A DNA stretch of 64,000 nt from Mycolicibacillus parakoreensis (GCF_022370835.2 NZ_CP092365.1:3348001-3412000), one strand, 5' to 3'; shown: positions 16,824-25,533, counted from the stretch's first letter. The notes: a model not told the origin generated them from the sequence alone. Numbers and translations are program-made.

Positions 16824-17906
16824 TCAACGACCCCACCGTTGCGCCGCCGCGACGACCCGATTCTCCATCGAGCGTACCCACTCCGGATCGATGATCGGAG
16901 CCAATCCGCGACCGTTGACGTAGTCGTCGAACGCCTCGACGGTGGTCCACTTGGGCTCGAAGCCGAGTTCGGTCCGCATGCGCGTGGTGTCCATCACCCG
17001 GCCGTAGCTCAGGTAGTCGAATTGTTGGCGACTGCTGTCGCTGTAGCGATTGGCTCGTCGCAGCGAATCTATCATCCGCAGGCCCGTCTCGGGTACGGGA
17101 ATGAGCACGCGACCTGCCCGTTGGATCGCCTGGGTCATCATGATGATCCCGGCGGCGCCGATGTTGAAGGTGCCGGCCTTGCCGGCCATGGTGGCGTGCT
17201 CCAGGGCGCCGAGGGCGTCTTGTTCGTGCAGCAGCTGCAGCCGGGCGTCGCGACCGAACACCGTGGGCACCAGCGGGCCGGCGAGGAACCGCGACAACGT
17301 GGTGTCCATGGCCGGGCCGATCATGTTGGCCAGCCGCAAGATGGTGACCGCGATGTCGGGGCGGCGCCGGCCCAGCCCGCGCGCGTAGCGCTCGATGTCG
17401 AGGCTGTCGCGGCCGAAGCCCTCCCCCAGCGGGCGGTGGCTGGTGCTGTCCTCGGTGAACATCACCGGGTCGTGCGAGCTGGCGCCGTAGATCTCCGAGG
17501 TCGACTTGAGCACCACGCGCCGCACCGTCGGCGCCTTCTGGCAGGCGGCGAACAGCTGCATCGCGCCCATCACGTTGAGTTCCTTCAGCGCCGCCCCAGC
17601 ACCCGCCCGCGGGGCGTAGGAGGCGGCCGCGGCGTGCACCACGGTGTCGACGTCGCCGTTGCGGATGACCTTGGCGATGAACGGGTTGCGGATGTCGGCG
17701 CGCACGAACTCCGCACGGCCCATCCGACGCAGCAGGTCCTTGCTGGGGGCCACCGCGTCGACCGCGATGATCCGGTTGATCAGCGGGTTCTGGGCCAGTC
17801 GCGCGGTCAGGTACCCGCCGAGAAACCGGCACGCGCCGGTGACCAGCACCACCTTCGGGTAGTGCGGGGCGTCACCGGTGTCGGTCGGGGGCCCGGGCGA
17901 ACTCAC
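16824..17906 (-). CDS. NAD-dependent epimerase/dehydratase family protein (GalE2-like)
   Basis: This 360-residue extended SDR has a nucleotide-binding motif VLVTGACRFLGGYL near residue 20, an acidic residue ending strand 2 (IIAVDAV), DIRNPF, VVHAAAASY and a KSTSEIYG segment. The usual catalytic YxxxK is not evident: the corresponding region reads LDIERYARGLGRRRPD with no lysine four residues after the tyrosine. It may be an atypical reductase or a binding protein rather than a UDP-galactose epimerase, despite the galE2 name used for Rv0501. The start is a GTG; the gene is downstream of bS22. Confidence 0.85.
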   Translation of the reverse strand: MSSPGPPTDTGDAPHYPKVVLVTGACRFLGGYLTARLAQNPLINRIIAVDAVAPSKDLLRRMGRAEFVRADIRNPFIAKVIRNGDVDTVVHAAAASYAPRAGAGAALKELNVMGAMQLFAACQKAPTVRRVVLKSTSEIYGASSHDPVMFTEDSTSHRPLGEGFGRDSLDIERYARGLGRRRPDIAVTILRLANMIGPAMDTTLSRFLAGPLVPTVFGRDARLQLLHEQDALGALEHATMAGKAGTFNIGAAGIIMMTQAIQRAGRVLIPVPETGLRMIDSLRRANRYSDSSRQQFDYLSYGRVMDTTRMRTELGFEPKWTTVEAFDDYVNGRGLAPIIDPEWVRSMENRVVAAAQRWGR

Positions 17907-17962
17907 CCGGTCAGCTTAATGGGGCGCGCACGCCGCGCCGAGGCCCGCCGGGGCCCGGGTGG

Positions 17963-18064
17963 CTACTTGCCGAGTTTTCTGCGCTGGACCCGGGTGCGAC
18001 GAAGCAGCTTGCGGTGCTTCTTCTTCGACATGCGCTTGCGCCGCTTTTTGACTACTGAACCCAT
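17963..18064 (-). CDS. 30S ribosomal protein bS22
   Basis: This 33-residue, extremely basic protein starts [19 protein letters not shown] and continues [14 protein letters not shown]. That is the sequence of the small mycobacterial/actinobacterial ribosomal protein now called bS22, seen bound to 16S rRNA near the decoding region. It is so short that automatic gene calling often misses it. It lies between the HTH protein gene and the GalE2-like SDR, as in M. tuberculosis, all on the minus strand. Confidence 0.93.
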   Translation of the reverse strand: MGSVVKKRRKRMSKKKHRKLLRRTRVQRRKLGK

Positions 18065-18262
18065 AAACTCTGCTACCTACATCCTGCCCGTGACCGGCTC
18101 GACGATTTCGACCCGCTCACTTTACCCAGGCGGGTGCGCGGAACGAAAAACCGCACACCGTGCCCGACCCGCCCCCGGGCACGCCAAAGCACCCGGGGTC
18201 GCCGTGAGGCGAACCGCCCGGGTGGTCGTGCCGCGTCGGACGTGACGCGCGACCCGGTGTGG

Positions 18263-18526
18263 TTATCCGGCGTCGAAGAAGGAGCTCTCCAACAGATCGT
18301 GCACGGCCTTGGCGTGCACCCGGAACGACCGGCCGACCCGCACGGCGGGCAGTTCACCGTTGTGCACCAGCCGGTACACGGTCATCTTCGAAACCCGCAT
18401 CAGCGCCGCCACCTCGGCCACGGTCAGAAACTGTGTCCGGCCTTGCTGGCCCTCCGGCGTCGCGGAATCCCGTGCCGGTTTGCCACTAGCCGAATCCCGC
18501 GCCGACGGCCCGTTCATTGACGTCAT
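18263..18526 (-). CDS. BldC/MerR-like excisionase-family DNA-binding protein (Rv0500A-like)
   Basis: This 87-residue protein carries a winged helix-turn-helix of the BldC/excisionase type at residues 35-80: FLTVAEVAALMRVSKMTVYR, LVHNGELPAVRVGRSFRV and HAKAVHDLLESSF. A disordered Ser/Ala-rich N-terminus precedes it. The ATG at 18526 is used; the frame stays open to a TTG at 18541, and an in-frame ATG three codons in is also possible. BldC-like proteins bind direct repeats at promoters and regulate development or stress; the target here is unknown. It stands between proC and bS22 on the same strand and may be cotranscribed with bS22. Confidence 0.88.
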   Translation of the reverse strand: MTSMNGPSARDSASGKPARDSATPEGQQGRTQFLTVAEVAALMRVSKMTVYRLVHNGELPAVRVGRSFRVHAKAVHDLLESSFFDAG

Positions 18527-18667
18527 CGCAACCCAATCCAATCAGGCGTACGCAGTCCCGACGGCTTCCCCTCCGCGGGCCTGACGCACACATACTCCCC
18601 AGGAGAATAGCGGTACCAATGGGGTTACTGCGACGGGTGTGGGGTATTTGAGAGTAAAACTTATGAA

Positions 18668-19537
18668 TTACCCGTTTGTAACTCTTACCTGTTCAGAGTG
18701 GGTTTTTGCGGCCTGAACGGCGGCGTCGACGGCGCTGCGCAGCCCCGCGCGCTCGAGTTCGCGCAGCGCAACCGCGGTCGTCCCGCCGGGCGAGGTGACC
18801 ATCGCCCGCAGCTGCACGGCCGCGGTGTCCATGCCCGCCGCGGCGGCGGCGTCGGGGTGCTCCAACCGGTCGAGCAACATCTCCGCGGCCCCGGCCATGG
18901 TCTGCACCGCCAGATCGGCGGCCACCGCCCGGGTCAGGCCCGCCGCGACGCCGGCGTCCACCAACGCCTCGATCATCAAGAAGAAGTAGGCCGGCCCGGA
19001 CCCGGAGATCGCGGTCACCGCGTCCATCTGCGCCTCGGGCACGATGAGCACCCGTCCCACCGCCTTGAACAGCGCGGCGATTTCGTCGAGTTGCTCGTCG
19101 GTGGCGAACCGGCCCGCGGCGAGCACGCTGACCCCGGCGCCGACCTGCGCGGGGGTGTTGGGCATCACCCGCACCACCGGGGTGCCGGCGGGCAGCTTGG
19201 TCTCCAACTGGGCGCTGGGGATGCCGGCGGCGACGGTGACGACCACCTGCTCGCCACTGTGGTCGGAGGCGGTGATCGCCGCGGCGGCCTCGGTGATCAC
19301 CGCGTCGACGTGCTGGGGTTTGACCGCGACCAGGATGACGTCGGCGTTCTCCACCGCGTCGGCCAGCGGGGCGACCAGCACCGCATAGGTCTCGGTGAGG
19401 TACCGGGCGCGCTCGGGCCGGGCCTCGACGACCACCAGGTCTTTGACCTGCCGGCCGCTGCGCAGCAGACCCGACAGCAGCGCTTCGCCCATGTTCCCGA
19501 CGCCGATGATCGCAATTCTGGCCATGGCCGCAAGCAT
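18668..19537 (-). CDS. proC: pyrroline-5-carboxylate reductase
   Basis: ProC reduces 1-pyrroline-5-carboxylate to proline, the last step of proline synthesis. The 289-residue enzyme has a Rossmann motif IAIIGVGNMGEALLSGLL, AVKPQHVDAVI, VVRVMPNTPAQVGAGV, and the substrate-site segment AISGSGPAYFFLMIEALVDA, ending with TSPGGTTAVALRELE. The start MLAAMARIA is chosen because it matches the N-terminal pattern I recall for M. tuberculosis ProC; the internal ATG four codons later is possible. A repeat-rich gap separates it from the thioesterase upstream. Confidence 0.96.
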   Translation of the reverse strand: MLAAMARIAIIGVGNMGEALLSGLLRSGRQVKDLVVVEARPERARYLTETYAVLVAPLADAVENADVILVAVKPQHVDAVITEAAAAITASDHSGEQVVVTVAAGIPSAQLETKLPAGTPVVRVMPNTPAQVGAGVSVLAAGRFATDEQLDEIAALFKAVGRVLIVPEAQMDAVTAISGSGPAYFFLMIEALVDAGVAAGLTRAVAADLAVQTMAGAAEMLLDRLEHPDAAAAAGMDTAAVQLRAMVTSPGGTTAVALRELERAGLRSAVDAAVQAAKTHSEQVRVTNG

Positions 19538-19635
19538 GGCAGACCCACCCGGCGTCGGCGCGCCGGACACCGCCGCGCGGCCGCGTGGCTGCGTGGCCGC
19601 GCCCTCGCCCAGCGTGGCCGCGTGCCCCCCGGCCC

Positions 19636-19691
19636 AGCGTGAAGCCAGGTTCACGTTCGCCGCCGAGCGTGAACCTGGCTTCACGCTCGCC
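19636..19691. repeat. REP-like palindrome pair, copy 1
   Basis: AGCGTGAAGCCAGGTTCACG at 19636-19655 is complementary to 19668-19687, with a short GC-rich loop between. Each arm is itself an inverted repeat around a GCCAGG core, so the element is two palindromic units head to head. The same element lies at 30092-30147. It fills part of the gap between proC and the thioesterase gene. It resembles bacterial REP/BIME structures in design; no RAYT transposase is in the window. Confidence 0.85.
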
Positions 19692-19740
19692 GGGCAGGAC
19701 GCTCGCCGGGCGGACGCTCGCCGGGCAGGCCGCTCGCCGC
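19684..19740. repeat. 15-16-bp tandem repeat
   Basis: Three and a half units of CGCTCGCCGGGCAGGA (one lacks a base) follow directly from the REP-like palindrome, starting at 19684, 19700, 19715 and 19731. The unit begins with the CGCTCG that ends the palindrome, so it may have grown out of it by slippage. It stops just before the end of the thioesterase gene. Confidence 0.75.
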
Positions 19741-19749
19741 GCCCTCGGG

Positions 19750-20595
19750 CTAGGCCGGCGGTGCGGGCACCATCGCCAGCTGCCGGGTCTGGGCGACGAT
19801 CCGGCCGCGACAGTCGACCACCAGGTGGTCCTCGTCGAACCAGTCGACACCCACCTCGGTGGTGGTGCAGATGACCCGCAGCCATCCGTCGGCGGGCATC
19901 CCACGCAGATAGGCGGTGAGTTGCACCGTCGGCGCCCAGCCGGGCCGCTGCAGGGCCATCGTCACCGGCGCCGAGGCGTCCCCGCACAGCAGCGCGAACA
20001 GCACGTCGGGCGCGGCCCCCTTGGGGCGCACCCACATCTCGATCACCGGCGGCCCGCCGTCGGAGCGCGGCGCCAGGGTGGTCAGCGCCGGGCGGATGTC
20101 GCAGCCGTGGGCCAGGTGGACGATCTCGGCCATCGGGTGCCCGGGGCCGATCGGGGCGAGCCCCGGCGGCGGCTCCGGGATCATCAACGACACGATCGGG
20201 TTGACCGACAGCAGCGGTGCGGCGTCGTGCTCGGGCTGGCCGAGGGTGATCACCGCGTGCACCGCGGTGCGCTCGTGCTGGTCGAGTTCGACGTCGACGA
20301 CGCTGACCCGCCGGCCGCGTTTGCGCACCCGGGTGCGCAGCTGCAGGGCGCCGGGGTCCGGGGCGCGCAGGAAGCTGCCGGAGACCGCGACCGGTTGGAT
20401 CGGGCCGTCGGCGGTCGCCCCGAGCGCGGTGCGCGCGGCGTTCGCGCAGAGCGCCAGCATCGCCCCGCCGTGCACTTTCGGGCCGATCGTCCAGTGCTCG
20501 TTGAGCTCCCCGCCGAACCGGGCCTGCCCCGGGTCGGGTCCGGTGCCCAGCGGGGTCAGCCGCATGGCGTCGCTGAACAGCGCCGAGGGGTTCAT
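19750..20595 (-). CDS. acyl-CoA thioesterase-like double hot-dog protein (Rv0499-like)
   Basis: This 281-residue protein looks like a tandem hot-dog thioesterase of the TesB-like type: HWTIGPKVHGGAMLALCANAA near residue 35, VSGSFLRAPDPGALQLRTRV, and in the second half WVRPKGAAPDVLFALLCGDA and WAPTVQLTAYLRGMPADGWL. The substrate is likely an acyl-CoA but not defined. By position it matches Rv0499. It is about 30 bp downstream of the TIM-barrel isomerase gene in the same direction. Confidence 0.78.
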   Translation of the reverse strand: MNPSALFSDAMRLTPLGTGPDPGQARFGGELNEHWTIGPKVHGGAMLALCANAARTALGATADGPIQPVAVSGSFLRAPDPGALQLRTRVRKRGRRVSVVDVELDQHERTAVHAVITLGQPEHDAAPLLSVNPIVSLMIPEPPPGLAPIGPGHPMAEIVHLAHGCDIRPALTTLAPRSDGGPPVIEMWVRPKGAAPDVLFALLCGDASAPVTMALQRPGWAPTVQLTAYLRGMPADGWLRVICTTTEVGVDWFDEDHLVVDCRGRIVAQTRQLAMVPAPPA

Positions 20596-20625
20596 CGTGT
20601 CCTCTCCGGCCGCCGGCGGGGCCGG

Positions 20626-21468
20626 TCAGCGCATCAGGTGGGTGCGGGCGAACTCCAACGATTCCACCAGCAGCGCCTCGCGTTCCTGGCTGGTGCGGGC
20701 CTGGGAGGTGGTGACCTCCAACACCACGTGACCGGTGAAGTCGCTGGCCGCGAGCATCTGGCAGACCTCCACGGTGGGCTGGCCGCCGCGCCCGGGCACC
20801 AGATGCTCGTCGGCGGGCAGGCCGTTGCCGTCGCACAGGTGCAGATGCACCAGCCCCGAGCCCATCGCCCGGGCCATCGCGACCGCGTCGGTGCCGGCGG
20901 TCGCGGTGTGCGACAGGTCCAGCGTGTAGTGGGCGTGATCGCCGTCCAGCGGGTTGTAGGACGGCGCGAACGCCGAGATCGCCGCCCCCGGCCCGCCGCC
21001 GCGGCGTCGCATCCGCTGCAGGGACTGCTCGGCGCCGAACAGCCGGTCGGCGCGGAACGGGAACATGTTCTCCACCGCGACCATCACCTCGCTGCGCTCC
21101 TCCAGCTCGGCGACCTGGTCGCTGAACCCCTCGGCGTAGCGCCGCTGCCAGCGGAACGGGGGGTGGACCACGACGGTCTGGGCGCCGAGCTGCTCGGCGG
21201 CGCGCACGCTGCGCTCCAGCTTGCGCACCGGGTTGGCACCCCAGACCCGTTGGGAGATCAGCAGGCACGGCGCGTGCACCGACAGCACCGGCACCCGGTA
21301 GTGCCGGGAGAGCTTGGCCACCGCGCCGATGTCCTGGCTGACCGACTCGGCCCACACCATCAACTCGACACCGTCGTAGCCGAGCCGGGCGGCATACTCG
21401 AAGGCGGCCTCGGTCTTCAGCGGATAGACCGAGGCCGTCGAGAGGCCAACTTTGATGGCGGGACGCAC
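20626..21468 (-). CDS. sugar phosphate isomerase/epimerase-like TIM-barrel protein (Rv0498-like)
   Basis: This 280-residue protein has the xylose-isomerase-like AP endonuclease-2 fold: KVGLSTASVYPLKTEAAFEY at the N-terminus, YDGVELMVW, VLSVHAPCLL, VVVHPPFRW, VAVENMFPF and LDLSHTATAG, with HLHLCDGN carrying metal ligands. Such enzymes bind a divalent metal and isomerise sugars or cut DNA; the sequence does not decide. The last strand VVLEVTT is typical. By length and position it is Rv0498-like. It lies between the acidic membrane protein gene and the thioesterase. Confidence 0.85.
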   Translation of the reverse strand: MRPAIKVGLSTASVYPLKTEAAFEYAARLGYDGVELMVWAESVSQDIGAVAKLSRHYRVPVLSVHAPCLLISQRVWGANPVRKLERSVRAAEQLGAQTVVVHPPFRWQRRYAEGFSDQVAELEERSEVMVAVENMFPFRADRLFGAEQSLQRMRRRGGGPGAAISAFAPSYNPLDGDHAHYTLDLSHTATAGTDAVAMARAMGSGLVHLHLCDGNGLPADEHLVPGRGGQPTVEVCQMLAASDFTGHVVLEVTTSQARTSQEREALLVESLEFARTHLMR

Positions 21469-21487
21469 GGTCGCCTCGGCGGGCCGG

Positions 21488-22702
21488 CTAGCCCGACAGC
21501 CACAGCACGAGCGGCCCCAACGTCACCAGCAGCCCGACCGCCACCGCGATCAGCGTGCTGGTGATGTCGACGGTCTTGCGCACCGCTTGGACCGCGGCCA
21601 CCAACCCGAGCGTGACGAGCACGGTCAACACCAGCGCCACCACGCTGTTCCACCGCCAGAGCTGGTCGAAGGCGATGAACAGCCCCGCCCCGAACACGAC
21701 CGCCAGCAGCGACTGCGCCACCCCCCAGACCCCGCGGGCCACCCGGGCGAGAAGCGACTCCGGCGCCTGCTCGTCGCGCTCGTCGTGCCAGGGGCCCTCC
21801 TCGGCGTCGCCGTCGTGCTCCGCGGAGTCCGTGTCGGCGTCCCAGTCGGTGTCCCAGTCGCTGTCCCCGTCGCTGTCCCCGTCGGTGTCCCGGTCGGCAA
21901 AGCCCCACTCCGCGGAGCGCGCGCGGCCCGCAGTGGGCTCGGCGGTCGCGTCCAGCAGCGAGGCGGTGCCCGCGGCGGCCGCGGGGTCTCCCTGGCCGTC
22001 GTCGGTCGGCGCCGCCGCCGCATCGTCGCCCTGCTCGTCGGCGCCGCGGGCGGGACGGGCGAACCGGCTGCGCAGCGCGCCGAGCAGCCCGCGGCGGGCC
22101 GGCCGGGCGGGCGCCTCGGCGTCGGTGGGCCCGTCGTCGACGGTGTCCAGCAGGTCCTCGTCGGGGTCGGCGCCCAGACCCAGGTCGGCCATCGAGACCG
22201 CCGGGAACACGTCGACCGGGTCGGGGCTCATCTGCTCGGCGTCCGACCCGCCCTCGCTGCGGTCCCCGCCCCGGTCGGCCTTGCGGTCCGGCAGCGGATG
22301 CGGGCTGCGTTGCGGGCCGGTCTTGCCCGGGGCGTGCGGCGCGGACTGCGGCCAGCGCGGCTGCGGCTCGGAGAACCGGACCGGGTCCTCGCGCTGGTCG
22401 CTCGCCGCCGCGGGGCGCGCGGCCGGTGCCGCCTCGTCGGCGGGGGTCTCCTCGGCGCCCTCCTCGACGGCGTCCTCGACGGCGTCCTCGGCGGTCTCGG
22501 CGTCGTCGGGGGCCTCGGGATCGTCGGGGTCGCGGATCACCGGGATCTCCCCGGTCAGCTCGGCGACCGAGACCGCGTCGGCGTTGCCGCGCCGACGCCG
22601 TTTACGTCCGGTCACCGGCGGGGACCCGATGTTGCCGTGCCGGGCCAGCAGCTCGGCCACCGAGATCGGCCGCGTCGGCTGGTCCTCGGGTGTGTCACTC
22701 AT
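21488..22702 (-). CDS. acidic membrane protein with Asp-rich repeat (Rv0497-like)
   Basis: This 404-residue protein has a long disordered, acidic cytoplasmic part and a C-terminal membrane part. The N-terminus holds two similar motifs, ISVAELLARHG and VSVAELTGEIP. An Asp-Ser/Thr-Asp repeat (DTDGDSDGDSDWDTDWDADT) lies near residues 270-290 and is encoded by a near-repetitive DNA tract at 21829-21897. Three hydrophobic helices follow (SLLAVVFGAGLFIAFDQLW, VVALVLTVLVTLGLVAAVQA, TLIAVAVGLLVTLGPLVLWL). Its ATG overlaps the stop of the Ppx gene (ATGA), so the two are coupled. Function unknown. Confidence 0.85.
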   Translation of the reverse strand: MSDTPEDQPTRPISVAELLARHGNIGSPPVTGRKRRRRGNADAVSVAELTGEIPVIRDPDDPEAPDDAETAEDAVEDAVEEGAEETPADEAAPAARPAAASDQREDPVRFSEPQPRWPQSAPHAPGKTGPQRSPHPLPDRKADRGGDRSEGGSDAEQMSPDPVDVFPAVSMADLGLGADPDEDLLDTVDDGPTDAEAPARPARRGLLGALRSRFARPARGADEQGDDAAAAPTDDGQGDPAAAAGTASLLDATAEPTAGRARSAEWGFADRDTDGDSDGDSDWDTDWDADTDSAEHDGDAEEGPWHDERDEQAPESLLARVARGVWGVAQSLLAVVFGAGLFIAFDQLWRWNSVVALVLTVLVTLGLVAAVQAVRKTVDITSTLIAVAVGLLVTLGPLVLWLSG

Positions 22703-23718
22703 CGCGCGCCGCCTTTCGACCGGCCGCCCTTGGCGCGGCTGGTCGATCGTCCCCCGGACTCTCCCATCGGGATCTCTACCAGGGCGGTCCCGTCCGCCTC
22801 GCTGTCGAGTTTGCGCAAGATCAGACCTTCACGCAACGCCCACGGACAGATGTCCACGGTCTCGATTGACAACGCTCGCATGCTCGCCTCGGCCACCAGG
22901 GCACCCGCCACGATCTGTGGCGCCCGGTCGGCGCTCACCCCTTCCAATTCCGCACGGTCCGCGGTGGTCATCCTAGAGATGAACGATATGAGTTGTCTGA
23001 GACCGCTGGCCGTCAACGTCCGTTTTACCCGGGGACCCGCCCCCGAGGGGGCCGCTCCGGTCAACCGGGCCAACGACCGGAACGTCTTCGAGCTCGCCAC
23101 GGTCAGATCCGGCGGCCCCGCCTCGAGCACCTCGACGCTGGCCTCGGCCAGTTCGCTTTGCAGCCAGTCGCGCAGCATCGCCACCCGCCGGCGCCCCGGC
23201 GGGTCCTCGGGCAACCACTCGCGGGTCAGTCGGCCGGCCCCCAGCTGCAGCGACAACGCCACGTCGGGGGCCTCGTCGACGCCGCTGCACAGCTCCAGCG
23301 AGCCGCCGCCGATGTCGATGTTGACGATGCGCCCGGCACTCCAGCCGTACCAGCGGCGCACCGCCAGAAACGTCAACCGCGACTCGTTGACCCCGTCGAG
23401 CACCTGCAGCTCCACCCCGGTCTGGTCGCGCACCCGCGCCAGCACCGCGTCGGAGTTCTCCGCGTCGCGGACCGCGGAGGTGGCGAAGGCCATCAGCTCC
23501 GCACAGCCCGAGCTGGCCGCGATCTTGGCGAACTCGTCGACGGTGGAGATCAGCTTGTCCGCGCCGCGCTTGGTGATCTTGCCGGAGTTGTCGATGGCCT
23601 CGGCGAGCCGCAGGGTGGCCTTGGTCGAACTCATCGGGGTGGGGTGACCGCCGCGCCGGGCGTCGACCACCAACAGGTGAACGGTGTTGCTGCCCACATC
23701 GAGCACGCCCAATCGCAC
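22699..23718 (-). CDS. Ppx/GppA family exopolyphosphatase-like protein (Rv0496-like)
   Basis: This 339-residue protein has the ASKHA fold of exopolyphosphatase/guanosine pentaphosphatase: VLDVGSNTVHLLVVD at the N-terminus, ATSAVRDAENSD, the phosphate loop NIDIGGGSLEL near residue 140 and LGAGRLTREW. It lies in the position of Rv0496 (Ppx1), studied members of which act on short polyphosphate. The GTG start matches the family start (VRLGVLDVG). A basic tail (RSTSRAKGGRSKGGAR) ends the protein. It diverges from the cysteine-rich conserved protein. Confidence 0.92.
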   Translation of the reverse strand: MRLGVLDVGSNTVHLLVVDARRGGHPTPMSSTKATLRLAEAIDNSGKITKRGADKLISTVDEFAKIAASSGCAELMAFATSAVRDAENSDAVLARVRDQTGVELQVLDGVNESRLTFLAVRRWYGWSAGRIVNIDIGGGSLELCSGVDEAPDVALSLQLGAGRLTREWLPEDPPGRRRVAMLRDWLQSELAEASVEVLEAGPPDLTVASSKTFRSLARLTGAAPSGAGPRVKRTLTASGLRQLISFISRMTTADRAELEGVSADRAPQIVAGALVAEASMRALSIETVDICPWALREGLILRKLDSEADGTALVEIPMGESGGRSTSRAKGGRSKGGAR

Positions 23719-23792
23719 GGAATACCAACCTAGTGGGTCGGTGAGATCAGGCGAAACTCCCGGTCCGGCGATTTGGTCTACGGTGGAGATTT

Positions 23793-24578
23793 GTGGCACC
23801 GCAGTCCTTCGATCACCCGCACGAAGTCGGGTTGGACTTCACCCGCGAATGGGTGGAGTTCTACGACCCCGACGATCCCGAACACCTCATCGCCGCCGAT
23901 CTGACCTGGCTGCTGTCGCACTGGACCTGCGTGTTCGGCTCCCCGGCCTGCCGCGGCACCGTCGCCGAGCGCCCCGACGACGGCTGTTGCTCGCACGGGG
24001 CGTTCCTCTCCGACGACGACGATCGGGCCCGCCTCGACGACGCGGTGGGCACCCTCACCGACGCCGACTGGCAGTTCCGGGACAAGGGGCTGGGCAAAAA
24101 GGGCTACCTCGAGCTCGACGAATACGACGACGAACCGGCCTGGCGCACCCGCAAGCACAAGGGTGCCTGCATCTTTTTGAACCGGCCCGGGTTCGCCGGC
24201 GGCGCCGGGTGTGCGCTGCACATCAAGGCGGTGAAGCTCGGGGTGGAGCCGTTGACGATGAAACCCGACGTGTGCTGGCAGCTGCCGATCCGGCGCACCC
24301 AGGACTGGGTGACCCGCCCCGACGACACCCAGATCCTCAAGACCACGATCACCGAGTACGACCGGCGCGGCTGGGGCTCCGGCGGGGCGGATCTGCACTG
24401 GTATTGCACCTCCGACCCGGCCGCCCACATCGGCGCCCGGCCGGTGTACCGGTCGCTGGCCGCCGAGCTCACCGAACTGCTCGGCGAGAAGGCCTACGCG
24501 GAGCTGGCCGCGATCTGCGCCCAGCGCGCCGAGCAGGGGCTGGTGGCGACCCACCCGGCGACCCGCGCCGCCGAGTAG
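23793..24578 (+). CDS. conserved cysteine-rich protein (Rv0495c-like)
   Basis: This 261-residue protein has cysteines in a pattern suggesting metal or Fe-S binding: CVFGSPAC near residue 46, CCSHGA about 20 residues later, CIFLNRPGF...GC in the middle and single cysteines in VCWQLP and WYCTSDP. It matches Rv0495c in position and length and is conserved across mycobacteria. The start is a GTG with GGAG 5 nt upstream; a TACGGT -10 at 23779-23784 would also allow a leaderless start. Its biochemical role cannot be read from the sequence. Confidence 0.85.
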   Translation: MAPQSFDHPHEVGLDFTREWVEFYDPDDPEHLIAADLTWLLSHWTCVFGSPACRGTVAERPDDGCCSHGAFLSDDDDRARLDDAVGTLTDADWQFRDKGLGKKGYLELDEYDDEPAWRTRKHKGACIFLNRPGFAGGAGCALHIKAVKLGVEPLTMKPDVCWQLPIRRTQDWVTRPDDTQILKTTITEYDRRGWGSGGADLHWYCTSDPAAHIGARPVYRSLAAELTELLGEKAYAELAAICAQRAEQGLVATHPATRAAE

Positions 24579-24632
24579 ACCGAGCCGAGCAGACCGGGTA
24601 GCCACCCCCGGGGCGCGGTCGGCGACGCCGGT

Positions 24633-25526
24633 CTACTTCAGGTAGCCGAGCAGGGCGCCCCGGTCACCGAACAGGTCGCGACGCCACCGCTCCAACAGCG
24701 CGGCGGTGTCGATGTCGTCGGGGTGGAACCCGGGGCGCAGGTAGACGGCGAGATCACGCAATATCCCGTTGAACAGTTTTCCGCGGAACAGCTTTCGCGC
24801 TTCACGCACCAGCCTGAGCGGCTGCCGTCGGGCCACCGGGTCGCGCGCCAGCGAGATCGCCAACATGGCCAAGGTCATCGGGATGGTCGCGGCGATGGAC
24901 GCCGCCATCACCCCGATGCGCATCCGCTCATCGCCGCCCACGGCGCGGTAGACGTCGAAGGCCACCGATTTGTGTTCCAGTTCTTCCAGCGCGTGCCAGT
25001 TGAGCAGGTTCCACACCTCGGGGTCCCCGGGGATGGCCTGGACCTCGTCGAGGGACAGCACCCGTTGGGCCACTACCGCCGTGTAGTGCTCGGCGGCGGC
25101 GGTCATCGCCAGGTGCACCCGCCCGGAGATCCGCGATTCGAAGCGCAACCGACGCTGCTCCATCGCCGCGGAGTCCCACCAGCCGATCGGATACCCCATC
25201 TCGATGAGCGTGTCGTTGAGGCGACGGTGCTGCTGACCGTGCATCGACTCCTGGCCGATGAACCCGGCCACCCGCTTCTTCAACTCCGGGTCGGTGATGC
25301 GGTCGGCGAACCGGCGCACCGACCGGATGAAGGCCTCCTCCCCGGAGGGGAACGCCCCGGAGAGCCCGGCAACGAAATGGCTGAACACCCGGTCGTCGTC
25401 CACGAAGTACCTGCCGTAGCCACCGCCGGCGGCGCCGTCGCCGAACCGGAACCGCACCCGGCGGGTCCTCGGATAGCCGGGGCGAGGACCCGACGTGACC
25501 TCCAGTGAGCGCTGCGGCACCTCCAC
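24633..25526 (-). CDS. metal-dependent hydrolase-like diiron protein (PF10118 type)
   Basis: This 297-residue protein matches the predicted metal-dependent hydrolase family. Its ligands look ferritin-like and carboxylate-bridged: GEEAFIRSVRR, GQESMHGQQHRRLN, AAAEHYTAVVA and HALEELEHKSVAFDVYRAVGG, giving E, ExxxH, ExxH and ExxEH sets on four helices. Two C-terminal hydrophobic stretches suggest membrane contact. The chosen GTG has a TACGAT -10 hexamer 7 nt upstream (25534-25539), so a leaderless mRNA is likely. It is the last of three codirectional genes with two SDRs. Function is unproven. Confidence 0.85.
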   Translation of the reverse strand: MEVPQRSLEVTSGPRPGYPRTRRVRFRFGDGAAGGGYGRYFVDDDRVFSHFVAGLSGAFPSGEEAFIRSVRRFADRITDPELKKRVAGFIGQESMHGQQHRRLNDTLIEMGYPIGWWDSAAMEQRRLRFESRISGRVHLAMTAAAEHYTAVVAQRVLSLDEVQAIPGDPEVWNLLNWHALEELEHKSVAFDVYRAVGGDERMRIGVMAASIAATIPMTLAMLAISLARDPVARRQPLRLVREARKLFRGKLFNGILRDLAVYLRPGFHPDDIDTAALLERWRRDLFGDRGALLGYLK

Positions 25527-25533
25527 ACCTGTA

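Noticed and set aside
18065..18262. A further gene between bS22 and the BldC-like gene
   Set aside because: The 198-bp gap has only short shadow frames; it probably is the leader or promoter of bS22.
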